Notes: generated from the letters alone by a model not told the origin. Positions 36,166-45,244 are shown, numbered from the stretch's first letter. The stretch is DNA of 64,000 bases from Desulfonema magnum (GCF_017377395.1 NZ_CP061800.1:1860001-1924000); one strand, 5' to 3'. Numbers and translations: made by a program.

Positions 36166-36280
36166 CCGGGAGAGTGAGCCTCGGACGCGTGCTGAAATGA
36201 AATTTTAGCACGCCCTTGAATTGTTAACCGAAAAATAAAGAATGCTGTATTTTTTGCTGAAGCCCGCATTCGGTCGCTCA

Positions 36281-36853
36281 TTAAAATCTGACCCGATAAT
36301 AAATAGCTTCCAAGGACAATTCAACACTGACAGACCAAATCTTAAATGAATCATTCGGATTTTCAAATTCATCCAGTTCCCACCGGCCGGCCTTGTTTTT
36401 GAAAAAATATTCAATATGACAGGCATACTGATCCACCAAAATATAATCCCGTAAGGACCTGATTTTCCGATATGCGTTAAACTTATCCCCTCTGTCATAG
36501 CTTTTTGTTGATTCGGACAGAATCTCAATGATAACAAAAGGATTTGCAATAATGTCATCCCGGTTTCCGACAAATTCGATGTCTCCGCATACTACGCTTA
36601 TGTCCGGATAGGTGTAATGGCTGTCCGCCTCAATCTGTATTTTCATATCGCCGATAAAGGCAACACAGTCGGAATTACGGAGAGAACTGTGCAAACTGGC
36701 GAAAATATTACCGGCGATAAGGTTGTGATGAAAAGATGCGCCAGTCATAGCGAAAATTTCACCATGATAATATTCGTTTTTATATTCAGCAAGTTGCTCT
36801 GTTTTAAAATATTCTTCAGGGGAAATGAGCTTTTTTTCTTCCGGCTGTGGCAT
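36281..36853 (-). CDS. Uma2-family (DUF820) putative endonuclease
   Basis: 190 aa. Start MPQPEEKKLISPEEYF, then EYYHGEIFAMTGASFHHNLIAGNI. The PD-(D/E)XK-like site is YTYPDISVVCGD (near 92) with VIIEILSEST (near 117) and KFNAYRKI. Uma2 proteins are widespread in cyanobacteria and filamentous bacteria, often in many copies; their in vivo role is not established. AAAGGAG lies before the ATG. Confidence 0.88.
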   Translation of the reverse strand: MPQPEEKKLISPEEYFKTEQLAEYKNEYYHGEIFAMTGASFHHNLIAGNIFASLHSSLRNSDCVAFIGDMKIQIEADSHYTYPDISVVCGDIEFVGNRDDIIANPFVIIEILSESTKSYDRGDKFNAYRKIRSLRDYILVDQYACHIEYFFKNKAGRWELDEFENPNDSFKIWSVSVELSLEAIYYRVRF

Positions 36854-37114
36854 GATAATATCTCCTTTGAAAATATGTTTTCAAATCGGGGAGTAAGGCA
36901 ATCTTGTCAAGAATGAACAGAGAAAAAAACTCATTCTCCGAGCGGCATCCTTCATATTAATATAAAAGTAGTTGACACTTTTTAAAAGCTTGTTTTCGGG
37001 CACACTTCCGGTGTCAGAAGGCTGGCGGACGAACCTTCAGTTATGGTGATATGATATTACGATTTTGTGAATTGGCGGCCGGAAACGGATTTTTCTGAAA
37101 AAACCGGTTCCTTT
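36854..37114. other. gap before the transposase; tentative IS end
   Basis: No gene. A TTGACA-containing stretch lies at 36970. 37040-37070 (ATGGTGATATGA...ACGATTTTG) loosely matches, in inverted sense, 38750-38785 on the other side of the transposase (ATGGTATATGA...ACGATTTTG). These may be the terminal repeats, but the boundaries are not sharp. Confidence 0.4.
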
Positions 37115-38716
37115 TTACGAATTCACAGTGACCGCAAAAGACGGATCCGTTTTTTCCACAGTATCAAACAGAAGTTCGATCCAGTCTTTTTCCTGTTTCC
37201 TTCCGGTCAGAAGTTCATAGGGAGTCCTGCCTTTTCTCTTACCAGCCCTGTAACGGCGGTGATTATGGTAAAACATGATCAGGTTCAGAGTCTCCTGATT
37301 TATATTGTTTTTTGAACTGTTCAGGTAGGGACGGATTATCGAATTTATGCATTCGACCAGAGACGAACTCCGAACTATTCGGTCCAGTTCGTTGTAAACC
37401 TGCTCTCTGACATATTCATAATCGGCCTGAAGATGACCTGTCGCGGTTTCGAGACAGAATTCCTCGTTCATTTCACAGTGCTTCCGTGCTTCGGGGGTTT
37501 TCGCCTTAATCATCTCTTTTCTCCATTGCCATGCCAGACAAAGCGCCCGCAATGCCTCCTGACTGACCGGCAGTCCCCTGAGTTCTGAGACAATCGGAGC
37601 TGCCACATCGAAATACCCGAGCAGGTCAGGCAGAGTGCGGCGGACCTTTCCGACAGCTTTGGCAATGTCGGGTTTTCCCAGTGATTCCAGAAGATTCAGC
37701 CCCTCTCCGATATTGGCTTCCGCCTCCTCACGTTCCCTGAGATTGCCGTTATTGTCGAACAGTCTGAGTTCATTTATGACAGAAAGATAAAGATAACTGA
37801 AGTTGTCGTACAGTTCGATTTTTTCATCGGCAATCCTTTTTGCCTCCTCGTATTCTTTGATTCTCCGCGAAATGACAGCGTCACTTCTGGCGGAATCGAG
37901 CTTACGCCAGCGTTCCTCCTCTTTCCCAATGGCTTTGTATGCGGCATTTTCAAGGATTCCGACCCGTCTGCCAAGCCGGTGTGCCACAGCGTGATAAGTG
38001 TCCGGCTGCCTGAAAATATGGGCCAGGGATTCTTTCTGAGCTTTGCACAGACCTCTGCCTTCGTCACTGACCACATAAACTGCCATATATCCGTTATTTT
38101 CCAGGCAGTTCCAGTGATTCTTCCAGTCTTCGGCCTTCCGCGTGTCGTTCAGCCCGATTTTCAGTATTGCCGAACTGACCGGGTCAGCCGTGACCAGTAT
38201 CGGCACCCTTTTGGAAAATATCTCATCACTCAGATAAACGAGCAGCCGTATCTCGCCATTGTCAGTTTTAAGAGTGTCAGGCAGCAGGGAACCGAAATAT
38301 TTCAGAGTCTGACTGATGAAACCGACAGATGCGTTGTCAATACCGAAACGCCTCATAATCGTTGATACGGCTTCCAGAGAACACCGGCCTTCAAGTCTCA
38401 GAGACAGTATGTGGCTGAATACCGATCTCTGTCCGGTCACAGACGGCTCACAGGAATCATATCCGAAAGCGGCCTCACCCGTCTCTTTCAATGTCGCTGC
38501 CAGCATATAAACAAAGGTGCGGGAAATCATAAACTGCTTTGAAAGAGCCGTCACTGTTCCCCACGCTCCGGTAACCATTGCCGTGAGAGCAGCACATGCA
38601 ATATGCAGCCTTGTAACAGGAGACAGATCACCGCGCCGTACGAATTTTTTCGGAGTCAGTTTTATATTTCCCCGCTCTGACAGACTTTCATTTTTTATGA
38701 CAACAGGTGCGCACAT
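37115..38716 (-). CDS. DDE-type transposase
   Basis: 533 aa. An N-terminal HTH-like part (GTVTALSKQFMISRTFVYMLAATL) is followed by a core with LVYLSDEIF, YVVSDEGRGL and, near the end, SSLVECINSIIRPYLN and NLIMFYHNHRRYRAGKRKGRTPYELL. These suit a DDE transposase (integrase-core-like C-terminus). The exact IS family is not recognised. The frame is intact, so it may be active. Its downstream and upstream flanks show only weak inverted ends. Confidence 0.8.
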   Translation of the reverse strand: MCAPVVIKNESLSERGNIKLTPKKFVRRGDLSPVTRLHIACAALTAMVTGAWGTVTALSKQFMISRTFVYMLAATLKETGEAAFGYDSCEPSVTGQRSVFSHILSLRLEGRCSLEAVSTIMRRFGIDNASVGFISQTLKYFGSLLPDTLKTDNGEIRLLVYLSDEIFSKRVPILVTADPVSSAILKIGLNDTRKAEDWKNHWNCLENNGYMAVYVVSDEGRGLCKAQKESLAHIFRQPDTYHAVAHRLGRRVGILENAAYKAIGKEEERWRKLDSARSDAVISRRIKEYEEAKRIADEKIELYDNFSYLYLSVINELRLFDNNGNLREREEAEANIGEGLNLLESLGKPDIAKAVGKVRRTLPDLLGYFDVAAPIVSELRGLPVSQEALRALCLAWQWRKEMIKAKTPEARKHCEMNEEFCLETATGHLQADYEYVREQVYNELDRIVRSSSLVECINSIIRPYLNSSKNNINQETLNLIMFYHNHRRYRAGKRKGRTPYELLTGRKQEKDWIELLFDTVEKTDPSFAVTVNS

Positions 38717-38795
38717 AATTCCTCCTTTCCGTTATAAAGATTTTCGTTTGCAAAATCGTTTTCCCTGTGTCATATACCATGTTAAAAAAATTATG

Positions 38796-39206
38796 TCACC
38801 CCCTGACATCCGATTCATATCCGACTTTTGTTTTTATAAAGTGTAAACTGATAAATGAAGGATGCCCTCCGAGCTTTTTCATCAGTTCAGCTTTTTTCTC
38901 TTCCAGGGATTTAATCCGCGTTTTCAGCTTTTTCAATTCGCTTTTTGTCTGTGCCAATTCTTTTTTGAGTTTCTTTTTCTCAAGATAACTGTCGCCATAT
39001 TTTTCATTTACAAGCGCTTCCACCTCACTGCGGATCAGCCTGAAATAAGGATTGCCGAATATGAAATTCATGCGATGCTGTATTTTGCAGCTGTTGATTG
39101 CTTCGAGAATTTCCTCCTGCGTAAGTCCGAATTCCTTGCGGGCGGATTTGTCACTGAGGGTTCCGCCTTTTTGGGTCCAAGGTGAGGTCTTTCTTTTCAA
39201 ATACAT
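38796..39206 (-). CDS. conserved hypothetical protein with coiled coil; C-tail possibly altered by the transposon
   Basis: 136 aa from the second methionine (MYLKRKTSPWTQ at 39206), chosen because this start is the conserved one in a small family of unknown function. Seen: GGTLSDKSARKEFGLTQEEILEAI, FIFGNPYFRLIRSEVEALVNEKYG, then a Lys/Glu coiled coil (~75-115). The N-terminal part looks like an HTH or excisionase-like fold. The last ~25 residues (after KKLGGHPS) are not typical and run toward the transposase's upstream end. Confidence 0.65.
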   Translation of the reverse strand: MYLKRKTSPWTQKGGTLSDKSARKEFGLTQEEILEAINSCKIQHRMNFIFGNPYFRLIRSEVEALVNEKYGDSYLEKKKLKKELAQTKSELKKLKTRIKSLEEKKAELMKKLGGHPSFISLHFIKTKVGYESDVRG

Positions 39207-39262
39207 ATGATTTGCTCCTCTTCTGTTTTGTAACAACAAGAGATTTCATAAATTTTATGCGG

Positions 39263-40552
39263 CTAAATCGCCTGGTTCACCACCGCGTGCATGATTTGTT
39301 CATACAAAAGTTCTCGCTCTTTTGTTTTTTTCTCCAGCTCATCGCACCATGACATCAGCTGATTTACTTTTTCCAGGATGGTCTTTTGTTCTTCTTCTGA
39401 TGGATATGCTAAAACAAAATTATTGATTTGTTCGGTACTTAAATTATCTATAATACTGCCATTGGATATTGTCAGCAACGTGTCCCTGTTTAATTCGATA
39501 TACCTAAAAATATATTCCCGGTTTACTGACGGGGGAAAGATAAATTTACCCACACGCTGATTTAACGCGTATTGTTTTTTATTTTTATTCTGTCCGATTT
39601 TGCCGGCCGTGGCACCGGACATTGCTATGACAATATCCCCCTTGTTTATAATATATTCAGGTCTGATCTCCGAAGCCAGGGCTTGTGATATTAATTTCAT
39701 CTTTGTTTCAACAATTTCACCATTCTGAATATCACCAATTCTTACAATGCCAAGATCATTACCTCTCATTTCATCACTTTTAAAATAACAGCCATTTTGA
39801 AAACCTGTCAGATTCCCCAGCCGAACCCACTCCCACCCCTTTGGCAGATCAAGAGCCTTTTCATCCTCCGTAATTTCCGGCAATGCTTTTTTTTGCCTGG
39901 TTTTCCCTTTTTTTATTAGTTGCTCTTTCTCAGTTCGTATGCGTTTTATCAACACTTTCGCAGGTGCTGCATCAGGATGTTGTCTGCGCCACTTGGCCGT
40001 GAGTCTGCCCTGCATTGCCTGTTGTAAAATGCTTTGGCGGAGTTGTTTCACACGCTCTTTCTGAACTGTTGCTTTAACAGACAGTTTGTTATTAAGCCTT
40101 GAGGCAGAAGAAAATATTTTGGCAAGTTTCTTCTGATGATCTAATGACGGCAGATGAATTTCAGCCTCCTTAATCCGGTTTATGGGCAATGAGACATTTG
40201 CCATTCCTCTCATCAGGGGGACAAAAATATTTTCTTTATTACTGTCAAGGATATAATACAAATACTCCGGATCATATACATTATCTTGTTTTGGAACTAA
40301 TGCGCATAAAATTGAACCTAATGCAAATTTCCCCTCCTGATAATGAATTCTTTTCATGCTTGCATGGCCATGACCTGTTGATGAAACCAGAGGAATAATT
40401 ACCGCCTTTGTATCAAACTGATATTCATTATGTGATTTTCTTTGTTCTGCTAATGTTACCATGGGAAAATCACCCGGAACGGCCTTTGTTATTCCTGTCT
40501 TACCTTTAATTATATCGCAAATGTCCCTTAATTTTACTTTGTTATAATTCAC
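39263..40552 (-). CDS. hsdS: type I restriction-modification specificity subunit
   Basis: 429 aa. Two target-recognition domains: the first (~5-165) includes KLRDICDIIKGKTGI and ends with INRIKEAEIHLPSLDHQKKLA. The second (~245-400) starts GWEWVRLGNLTGFQNG and ends TEQINNFVLAYPSEEEQKTI. Each is followed by a conserved helix; between them lies LRQSILQQAMQGRLTAKWR. HsdS sets the bipartite target of the enzyme. Its start overlaps the hsdM end by 11 bases. Confidence 0.93.
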   Translation of the reverse strand: MNYNKVKLRDICDIIKGKTGITKAVPGDFPMVTLAEQRKSHNEYQFDTKAVIIPLVSSTGHGHASMKRIHYQEGKFALGSILCALVPKQDNVYDPEYLYYILDSNKENIFVPLMRGMANVSLPINRIKEAEIHLPSLDHQKKLAKIFSSASRLNNKLSVKATVQKERVKQLRQSILQQAMQGRLTAKWRRQHPDAAPAKVLIKRIRTEKEQLIKKGKTRQKKALPEITEDEKALDLPKGWEWVRLGNLTGFQNGCYFKSDEMRGNDLGIVRIGDIQNGEIVETKMKLISQALASEIRPEYIINKGDIVIAMSGATAGKIGQNKNKKQYALNQRVGKFIFPPSVNREYIFRYIELNRDTLLTISNGSIIDNLSTEQINNFVLAYPSEEEQKTILEKVNQLMSWCDELEKKTKERELLYEQIMHAVVNQAI

Positions 40553-42248
40553 CGCAATCTTTTATCGTATCCTTAATTTGTTGTAAAATTTCAGAACTTT
40601 CTTTAAAAGACTGTCCCAATGCCTCCAACAGATCATTTATATCAGCCACTTCTTCATTTGCTCTGTTTGAATTGGGGTTTTTAAAATCCAAATCAAACGC
40701 AGCATAATAAATGCGGTCACCGGTCTTTTTTTCAGCGCGGGCCTTTGTCTCGGTTTCCTGCAACTGCTTTTCCAATTTATCAACATCTGCCTGCCCGCGC
40801 TTTATTTTCACCGCATCTTTCTTTTTATCAAGCTTTTTCAGATCAGCCTTTTGCCTGGTGATTTTTGTTTTAATGTTACGAGCCTGTTTTTTCAGTTCTG
40901 TTTCTTTCTGAAAATGCGGGGCAGCATTTTCACAGGCTCTGACGATAATCGCCTCAATACTGACCTTCCACGCTTTTTCGCTCTCCGTGCGATGGTTCCA
41001 CCACTCCCGTTCCCCGTCAAACTCCGACAATCTTATGGGTTTGGTTTTGGAGTAGTATTTCATCCCCTCCGGCAAAGAATGCTCATAAAACCATATCGCT
41101 TTGGTGGAAAACTCGTCAGGCTCCCGGGCCGGGCTGCTTTTCCGTTCAAAAAACAGCAGATTTGCAGCCACCGTGGCATAAGGTCTGAACACAGAATTGG
41201 GCAGACGGACAATGGTATGCAAGTCACAGTGTCTCAGCAACATCTCACGCACACGGGCTTTGACACCGTTGCCGGTCAGCGAGCCGTCCGGCAGAACAAT
41301 GGCGGCCCGTCCCCCGGGTTTCAGATAATTCACCATCATCACCAGAAACAGGTCCGCGGATTCCCTGGTGCGAAATGACAAAGGAAATGTATCTGCTGTT
41401 TCCTCATCCACATTCCCCCCAAACGGCGGATTGGCAAGAATCACCTCGGCCCTGTCTTTATCTGTGACAGACTTGTTTCGCAGCAACGCATCTTCATAAG
41501 AAATATCAGGCAGTTCAATATCATGAAGAATCAGATTTGTCACTGCAAGCAGATGGGGCAGCGGTTTTAATTCCATCCCGCACACCGAATTTTGGAGCAT
41601 TTCTCTTTGCTTCAGATTATCCGCACTGCTTTTGCGGATATGTTCAATGGCAGCCGTTAAAAACCCGCCGGTTCCGCAAGCCGGGTCAAGCACTTTTTCG
41701 CCCGGCCGGGGATTCACCATTTCGGTCAGAAATTCGGTGATTGCCCGGGGCGTGTAAAACTCGCCAGAACTCCCCGCGGACTGCAATTCCCTGAGAATGC
41801 TTTCATACACCTGCCCGAACACCTGGCGATCTTTTGCAGCATGAAAATCAATCTTGTTCATCTCATTGACCACCTGCCGAAAAAGATGACCGTTTTTCAT
41901 GTAATTGTTGTTGCCGCGAAACACATCCCGAACCAGCCCCGTTCTTTTGTCATTGGCAACAGTCAGTTCGCGTAACCCCGGGAACAATTCACGGTCAATA
42001 AAATGAATCAGCTCATCGCCCGTGATGCCTTTGTCATTGGCCGCCCAGTTTCGCCATTGGAATTTCTCCGGTATGGGAGAAACAAAATCCCCGGTTTCAT
42101 CCATATCCTCAGAAGCTTCGTCTTTGGCATCAGATATTTTTAAAAACAGCATCCATCCCATCTGCTCCAAACGCTGGGCATCGCCATTCACGCCTTTGTC
42201 CTGCCGCATAACATTGCGGATATTTTTAATCACCGGTGAAACATTCAT
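40542..42248 (-). CDS. hsdM: type I restriction-modification methyltransferase subunit
   Basis: 568 aa. N-terminal helical HsdM_N domain (RNVMRQDKGVNGDAQRLEQMGWMLFLKI), SAM motif I VLDPACGTGGFLTAAI (near residue 186) and m6A motif IV ILANPPFGG (near 273). A Lys-rich coiled coil near 445-505 is typical of this subgroup. It methylates adenine with HsdS. No hsdR is found on either side: upstream is the 48-bp array and pcm, downstream the coiled-coil gene. Confidence 0.95.
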   Translation of the reverse strand: MNVSPVIKNIRNVMRQDKGVNGDAQRLEQMGWMLFLKISDAKDEASEDMDETGDFVSPIPEKFQWRNWAANDKGITGDELIHFIDRELFPGLRELTVANDKRTGLVRDVFRGNNNYMKNGHLFRQVVNEMNKIDFHAAKDRQVFGQVYESILRELQSAGSSGEFYTPRAITEFLTEMVNPRPGEKVLDPACGTGGFLTAAIEHIRKSSADNLKQREMLQNSVCGMELKPLPHLLAVTNLILHDIELPDISYEDALLRNKSVTDKDRAEVILANPPFGGNVDEETADTFPLSFRTRESADLFLVMMVNYLKPGGRAAIVLPDGSLTGNGVKARVREMLLRHCDLHTIVRLPNSVFRPYATVAANLLFFERKSSPAREPDEFSTKAIWFYEHSLPEGMKYYSKTKPIRLSEFDGEREWWNHRTESEKAWKVSIEAIIVRACENAAPHFQKETELKKQARNIKTKITRQKADLKKLDKKKDAVKIKRGQADVDKLEKQLQETETKARAEKKTGDRIYYAAFDLDFKNPNSNRANEEVADINDLLEALGQSFKESSEILQQIKDTIKDCGEL

Positions 42249-42302
42249 TTTTCAATCACGCCGTTTTAAAGATATCGCATAAATCCGCAAAACCGCAAAA
42301 AT

Positions 42303-42690
42303 CCGGAGTGCGAAAATAGAGCGAAGCGGTTTTTCGCATAAAACCGCAAATCCGGAGTGCGAAAATAGAGCGAAGCGGTTTTTCGCATAAAACCGCAAAT
42401 CCGGAGAGCGAAAATAAAGCGAAGCGGTTTTTCGCAAAAATCAAAAATCCGGAGTGCGAAAATAGAGCGAAGCGTTTTTTCGCAAAAATCAAAAATCCGG
42501 AGAGCGAAAATAAAGCGAAGCGGTTTTTCGCAAAAATCAAAAATCCGGAGAGCGAAAATAAAGCGAAGCGGTTTTTCGCAAAAATCAAAAATCCGGAGAG
42601 CGAAAATAAAGCGAAGCGGTTTTTCGCAAAAATCAAAAATCCGGAGTGCGAAAATAGAGCGAAGCGGTTTTTCGCATTCCGGAAAATATT
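42303..42690. repeat. 48/49-bp tandem array, eight units
   Basis: CCGGAG units start at 42303, 42352, 42401, 42449, 42497, 42545, 42593 and 42641. The first two spacings are 49, the rest 48. Each is a hairpin: GTGCGAAAA or GAGCGAAAA, TA(G/A)AGCGAAGCGG, then TTTTTCGCA. 48 is a multiple of three, so the frame at 42256-42873 shows a spurious 16-residue protein repeat (KNRFALFSLSGFLIFA). It lies just upstream of hsdM. Confidence 0.93.
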
Positions 42691-42716
42691 TCCAATCTGC
42701 CGAGTATAACATCCAC

Positions 42717-42856
42717 CAGATCGAAAACTTTCCGAGCTGTGCGCGGGGCAGCGGAGAAACCCGGCTTTTTTCCCCGGACAAAGCATACTCCCGCCGGAAA
42801 AGCCGGGTTTCTTCCCCCTCCGCCCCGCGAGGGCCTGAAAACTTTTCGATCTGCTG
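42717..42856. repeat. palindromic element of the CAGATCGAAAA family
   Basis: Arms CAGATCGAAAACTTT and AAACTTTTCGATCTGCTG. In the interior GGAGAAACCCGGCTTTTTTCC is inverted as CCGGAAAAGCCGGGTTTCTT. It is closely related to 9186-9338 and to 47731-47880 and 48183-48333. Confidence 0.7.
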
Positions 42857-42912
42857 ATTCTTAGTAGTTGCAAAGCGGGAATCTGTCCTGCTAATTTCAG
42901 ATGAAAATCGTG

Positions 42913-43650
42913 TCAGTATTCTTTTCCGTCGTGTCTCATCATAGGAACAAATCTCACAGGGATAATATTCTCCTCCACTATTTTCCCCTGTTTTTTGGCC
43001 AGCAGCACCAATTTCTGATTAAAGGTTTCTCCCACAGGAATCACCATTTTCCCCCCTTCCGCGAGCTGGTCTTTTAAGGGCCGGGGAATATGAGACGGCG
43101 CGCATGTCACAATAATTGCATCAAACGGGCTGTATTCTTTCCATCCTTTGTATCCGTCCCCCACTCTGACCCTGATGTTTTCATAGCCTAAATCTGCCAA
43201 CAGTTTTTCAGCTCTTTTCCCAAGAACTTCAATAAGTTCAATAGTATAAACCTGATGACATATTTCAGCGAGAACCGCGGCCTGATAACCGGAACCCGTG
43301 CCGATCTCAAGCACTTTCTTAGTGCTGTCCAAATCCAGAACTTCCGTCATGAGCGCGACAATATAGGGCTGGGATATGGTCTGTCCCTCTCCGATGGGCA
43401 GGGGATGATCTTCATATGCCTGTCGCTGATATGTCTGAGGAACAAATTTGTGCCGTTCCACTTTTCGCAGCGCATCCAGAACAATTTTGCTTTTAACGCC
43501 CCTTGCCTCAATCTGAGTCTTTACCATCTGTTCACATAGTTTGGCAAATTTTTCAGACGCTCCGGGAGCTTCAGCCTCACAACGGGCACCAAAAATCATA
43601 ACACCAATCATACAGACAATAAAACTGAACCATTTTTTATTTTTCATCAT
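42913..43650 (-). CDS. pcm: protein-L-isoaspartate O-methyltransferase, exported form
   Basis: 245 aa from ATG 43650, chosen because AGGAGGG stands 5 bases before it. A signal peptide (KNKKWFSFIVCMIGVMIFGARCEA) precedes the enzyme. Seen: RHKFVPQTYQRQAYEDHPLPIGEGQTISQPYIVALM and the SAM motif VLEIGTGSGYQAAVLAEI (near 97), then VGDGYKGW. It repairs isoaspartyl residues in aged proteins. The signal peptide points to a periplasmic form, seen in some Gram-negatives, although SAM would not normally be available there. Confidence 0.9.
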   Translation of the reverse strand: MMKNKKWFSFIVCMIGVMIFGARCEAEAPGASEKFAKLCEQMVKTQIEARGVKSKIVLDALRKVERHKFVPQTYQRQAYEDHPLPIGEGQTISQPYIVALMTEVLDLDSTKKVLEIGTGSGYQAAVLAEICHQVYTIELIEVLGKRAEKLLADLGYENIRVRVGDGYKGWKEYSPFDAIIVTCAPSHIPRPLKDQLAEGGKMVIPVGETFNQKLVLLAKKQGKIVEENIIPVRFVPMMRHDGKEY

Positions 43651-43768
43651 CAGGCCCTCCTTTTGTGGCTTTTTATGGCACGGGTCACAACTGATCAAAA
43701 CCGCGGATGAACACGGATCACACTGAGTTCGCTGATTGAAAAAAGTCTGATTATAACAGGTTTAGACA

Positions 43769-43846
43769 TGTAGGGTGGGTGGAGCGAAGCGCAACCCACC
43801 GTTTGTCATATGTCGGTGGGTTGCGCTTCGCTCCACCCACCCTACA
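43769..43846. repeat. GGGTGGG palindrome, double copy (copy 3)
   Basis: TGTAGGGTGGGTGGAGCGAA begins at 43769 and its perfect inverse ends at 43846, around GTTTGTCATATGTC. It is preceded by TCTGATTATAACAGG (43745), the left end of the 604-1000 element family. The gap 43651-43932 has no gene. Confidence 0.85.
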
Positions 43847-43932
43847 TTTTCTACATTTTCTACATTTTTGGGTATTTTATTTTTTGGAAAATCCCTAAGT
43901 TAAAAAACTTGAATTTTCGCTGAGAAAAGATT

Positions 43933-45015
43933 ATGAATGTGACAAGATTCAATAAACTCAGGATATATTTTCCAATGTCTGAACCGTACCCCCTCATATT
44001 ATTCACCATCGCCGCCATCATCATACTTGGCTGCCCCAGGCCCGCAAACCATCTGCCGTCAGAAGAATCCTTACTGGATCCGTTGAGAAACAGTCTGACT
44101 TTACAGAAAAATAGTCACAAACCCAAAGTGGGTCCCCATTCCGGTCATTCAAATCAAAAATCAGACAAAACAGTTTGTAAAATACATCTGAAACCGTTAA
44201 TCATCATCAGCAGCCAAAGAAGCCATGACAAAACAACGGTCCGAAAACATGATCATCTCCCCATCCGGAGATACACACTCGGAGCATCTAATGAGAAACA
44301 GCCCATTGAGGCGATTGTCATTGGTCACGGCAAAGACGCAATTCTTATTTTAGCGTCCTTCCACGGCAATGAAAAATCCGGTACGCCGCTGGTTCGGCAG
44401 CTCACTGATTATCTTTACAAAAATCCGAGACTGCTTCAGGGGCGAAAGGTTATGATTTTACCTGTAGTGAATCCGGACGGGGGAAAGCGCAACAGTCGTT
44501 ACAATGCACGGGGAGTTGACTTGAACCGGAATTTCTCGACAGCCAACCGTATTAACAACACGCGGCACGGGCTTAAAGCCCTGTCTGAGCCGGAAACCCG
44601 CGCTGTCATTCGGGCAATCAGGCAATGCCATCCGAATCGCATTATCAGCCTTCATCAGCCACTGGCCTGTATTGATTATGACGGACCCGGAAGAAAACTG
44701 GCTGATCATATCGCAAAATACTGTGATCTGCCTGTCCGGAAGCTGGGCGCTATGCCAGGGTCTTTGGGAAGCTATGCGGGTGTGACTTTGGGAATTCCCA
44801 CAATAACATTGGAACTGCCCGGAGGCATTGAAAAATTCAGTCCGGAACATCTGTGGAAACGATACGGGGCAGCGCTTGTTGCTTCGATTCTGTATCCGGA
44901 TGACTTCCAAGTTTCAAGTTTCAAGTCTCAAGTTTCAAGTTTCTCATTCGGCCCAGTTCAGACAGCCTTTGGTTTCGCACATTCCGCGGCTGCAACCGTC
45001 ATAAGAGGATATTGA
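43933..45015 (+). CDS. M14-type zinc carboxypeptidase (MpaA-like) lipoprotein with repeat-derived C-tail
   Basis: 360 aa. The signal (PYPLILFTIAAIIILGC, Cys near residue 33) fits a lipoprotein. The M14/succinylglutamate-desuccinylase-like domain (~100-320) has zinc ligands H and E in SFHGNEKSG, H in ISLHQP, the substrate block VVNPDGG and RGVDLNRNF, and catalytic E in ITLELPGG. It resembles MpaA, which removes the meso-DAP end of murein peptides. After residue ~325 the tail QVSSFKSQVSSFSFG comes from tandem CAAGTTT words (44907-44943). It is probably an extension after loss of the normal stop. Confidence 0.8.
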   Translation: MNVTRFNKLRIYFPMSEPYPLILFTIAAIIILGCPRPANHLPSEESLLDPLRNSLTLQKNSHKPKVGPHSGHSNQKSDKTVCKIHLKPLIIISSQRSHDKTTVRKHDHLPIRRYTLGASNEKQPIEAIVIGHGKDAILILASFHGNEKSGTPLVRQLTDYLYKNPRLLQGRKVMILPVVNPDGGKRNSRYNARGVDLNRNFSTANRINNTRHGLKALSEPETRAVIRAIRQCHPNRIISLHQPLACIDYDGPGRKLADHIAKYCDLPVRKLGAMPGSLGSYAGVTLGIPTITLELPGGIEKFSPEHLWKRYGAALVASILYPDDFQVSSFKSQVSSFSFGPVQTAFGFAHSAAATVIRGY

Positions 45016-45210
45016 ATAGTGTAATGTCCCTCCGCAGCGGGGACATTTCATTGTCTCAGATATGTCATCCCGGGGAATGTTGCTATATCCCAGACAGAAA
45101 CGTTTCCCCAAGTCGTGCCTTACGCTTATTTCATCTATGGCTTTGGCTGTGAATTTGCCACGGTTCTCCATTCTTTTTATTATTTCATTCAATTGCTTTC
45201 CCTGATTCAT
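44944..45210 (-). CDS. small zinc-ribbon protein
   Basis: 88 aa from ATG 45210 (MNQGKQLNEIIKRMENRGKF). The frame runs up to 45333, but that part is the palindrome at 45266-45343. Seen: MKCPRCGGTLHYSISSYDGC and CETKGCLNW, two cysteine pairs for one zinc. The N-half is helical. Function unknown. It overlaps the last 72 bases of the M14 gene in convergent orientation. Confidence 0.55.
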   Translation of the reverse strand: MNQGKQLNEIIKRMENRGKFTAKAIDEISVRHDLGKRFCLGYSNIPRDDISETMKCPRCGGTLHYSISSYDGCSRGMCETKGCLNWAE

Positions 45211-45244
45211 CTTCTGATGGTGTGTGCTGATATGCTCCTGCCGG

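Noticed and set aside
42303..42690. Possible CRISPR array or repeat protein (205-aa frame on the minus strand)
   Set aside because: 48-bp units have no spacers. The protein frame with a 16-residue repeat arises only because 48 is divisible by three; no start site or signal supports it, and other frames are also open.
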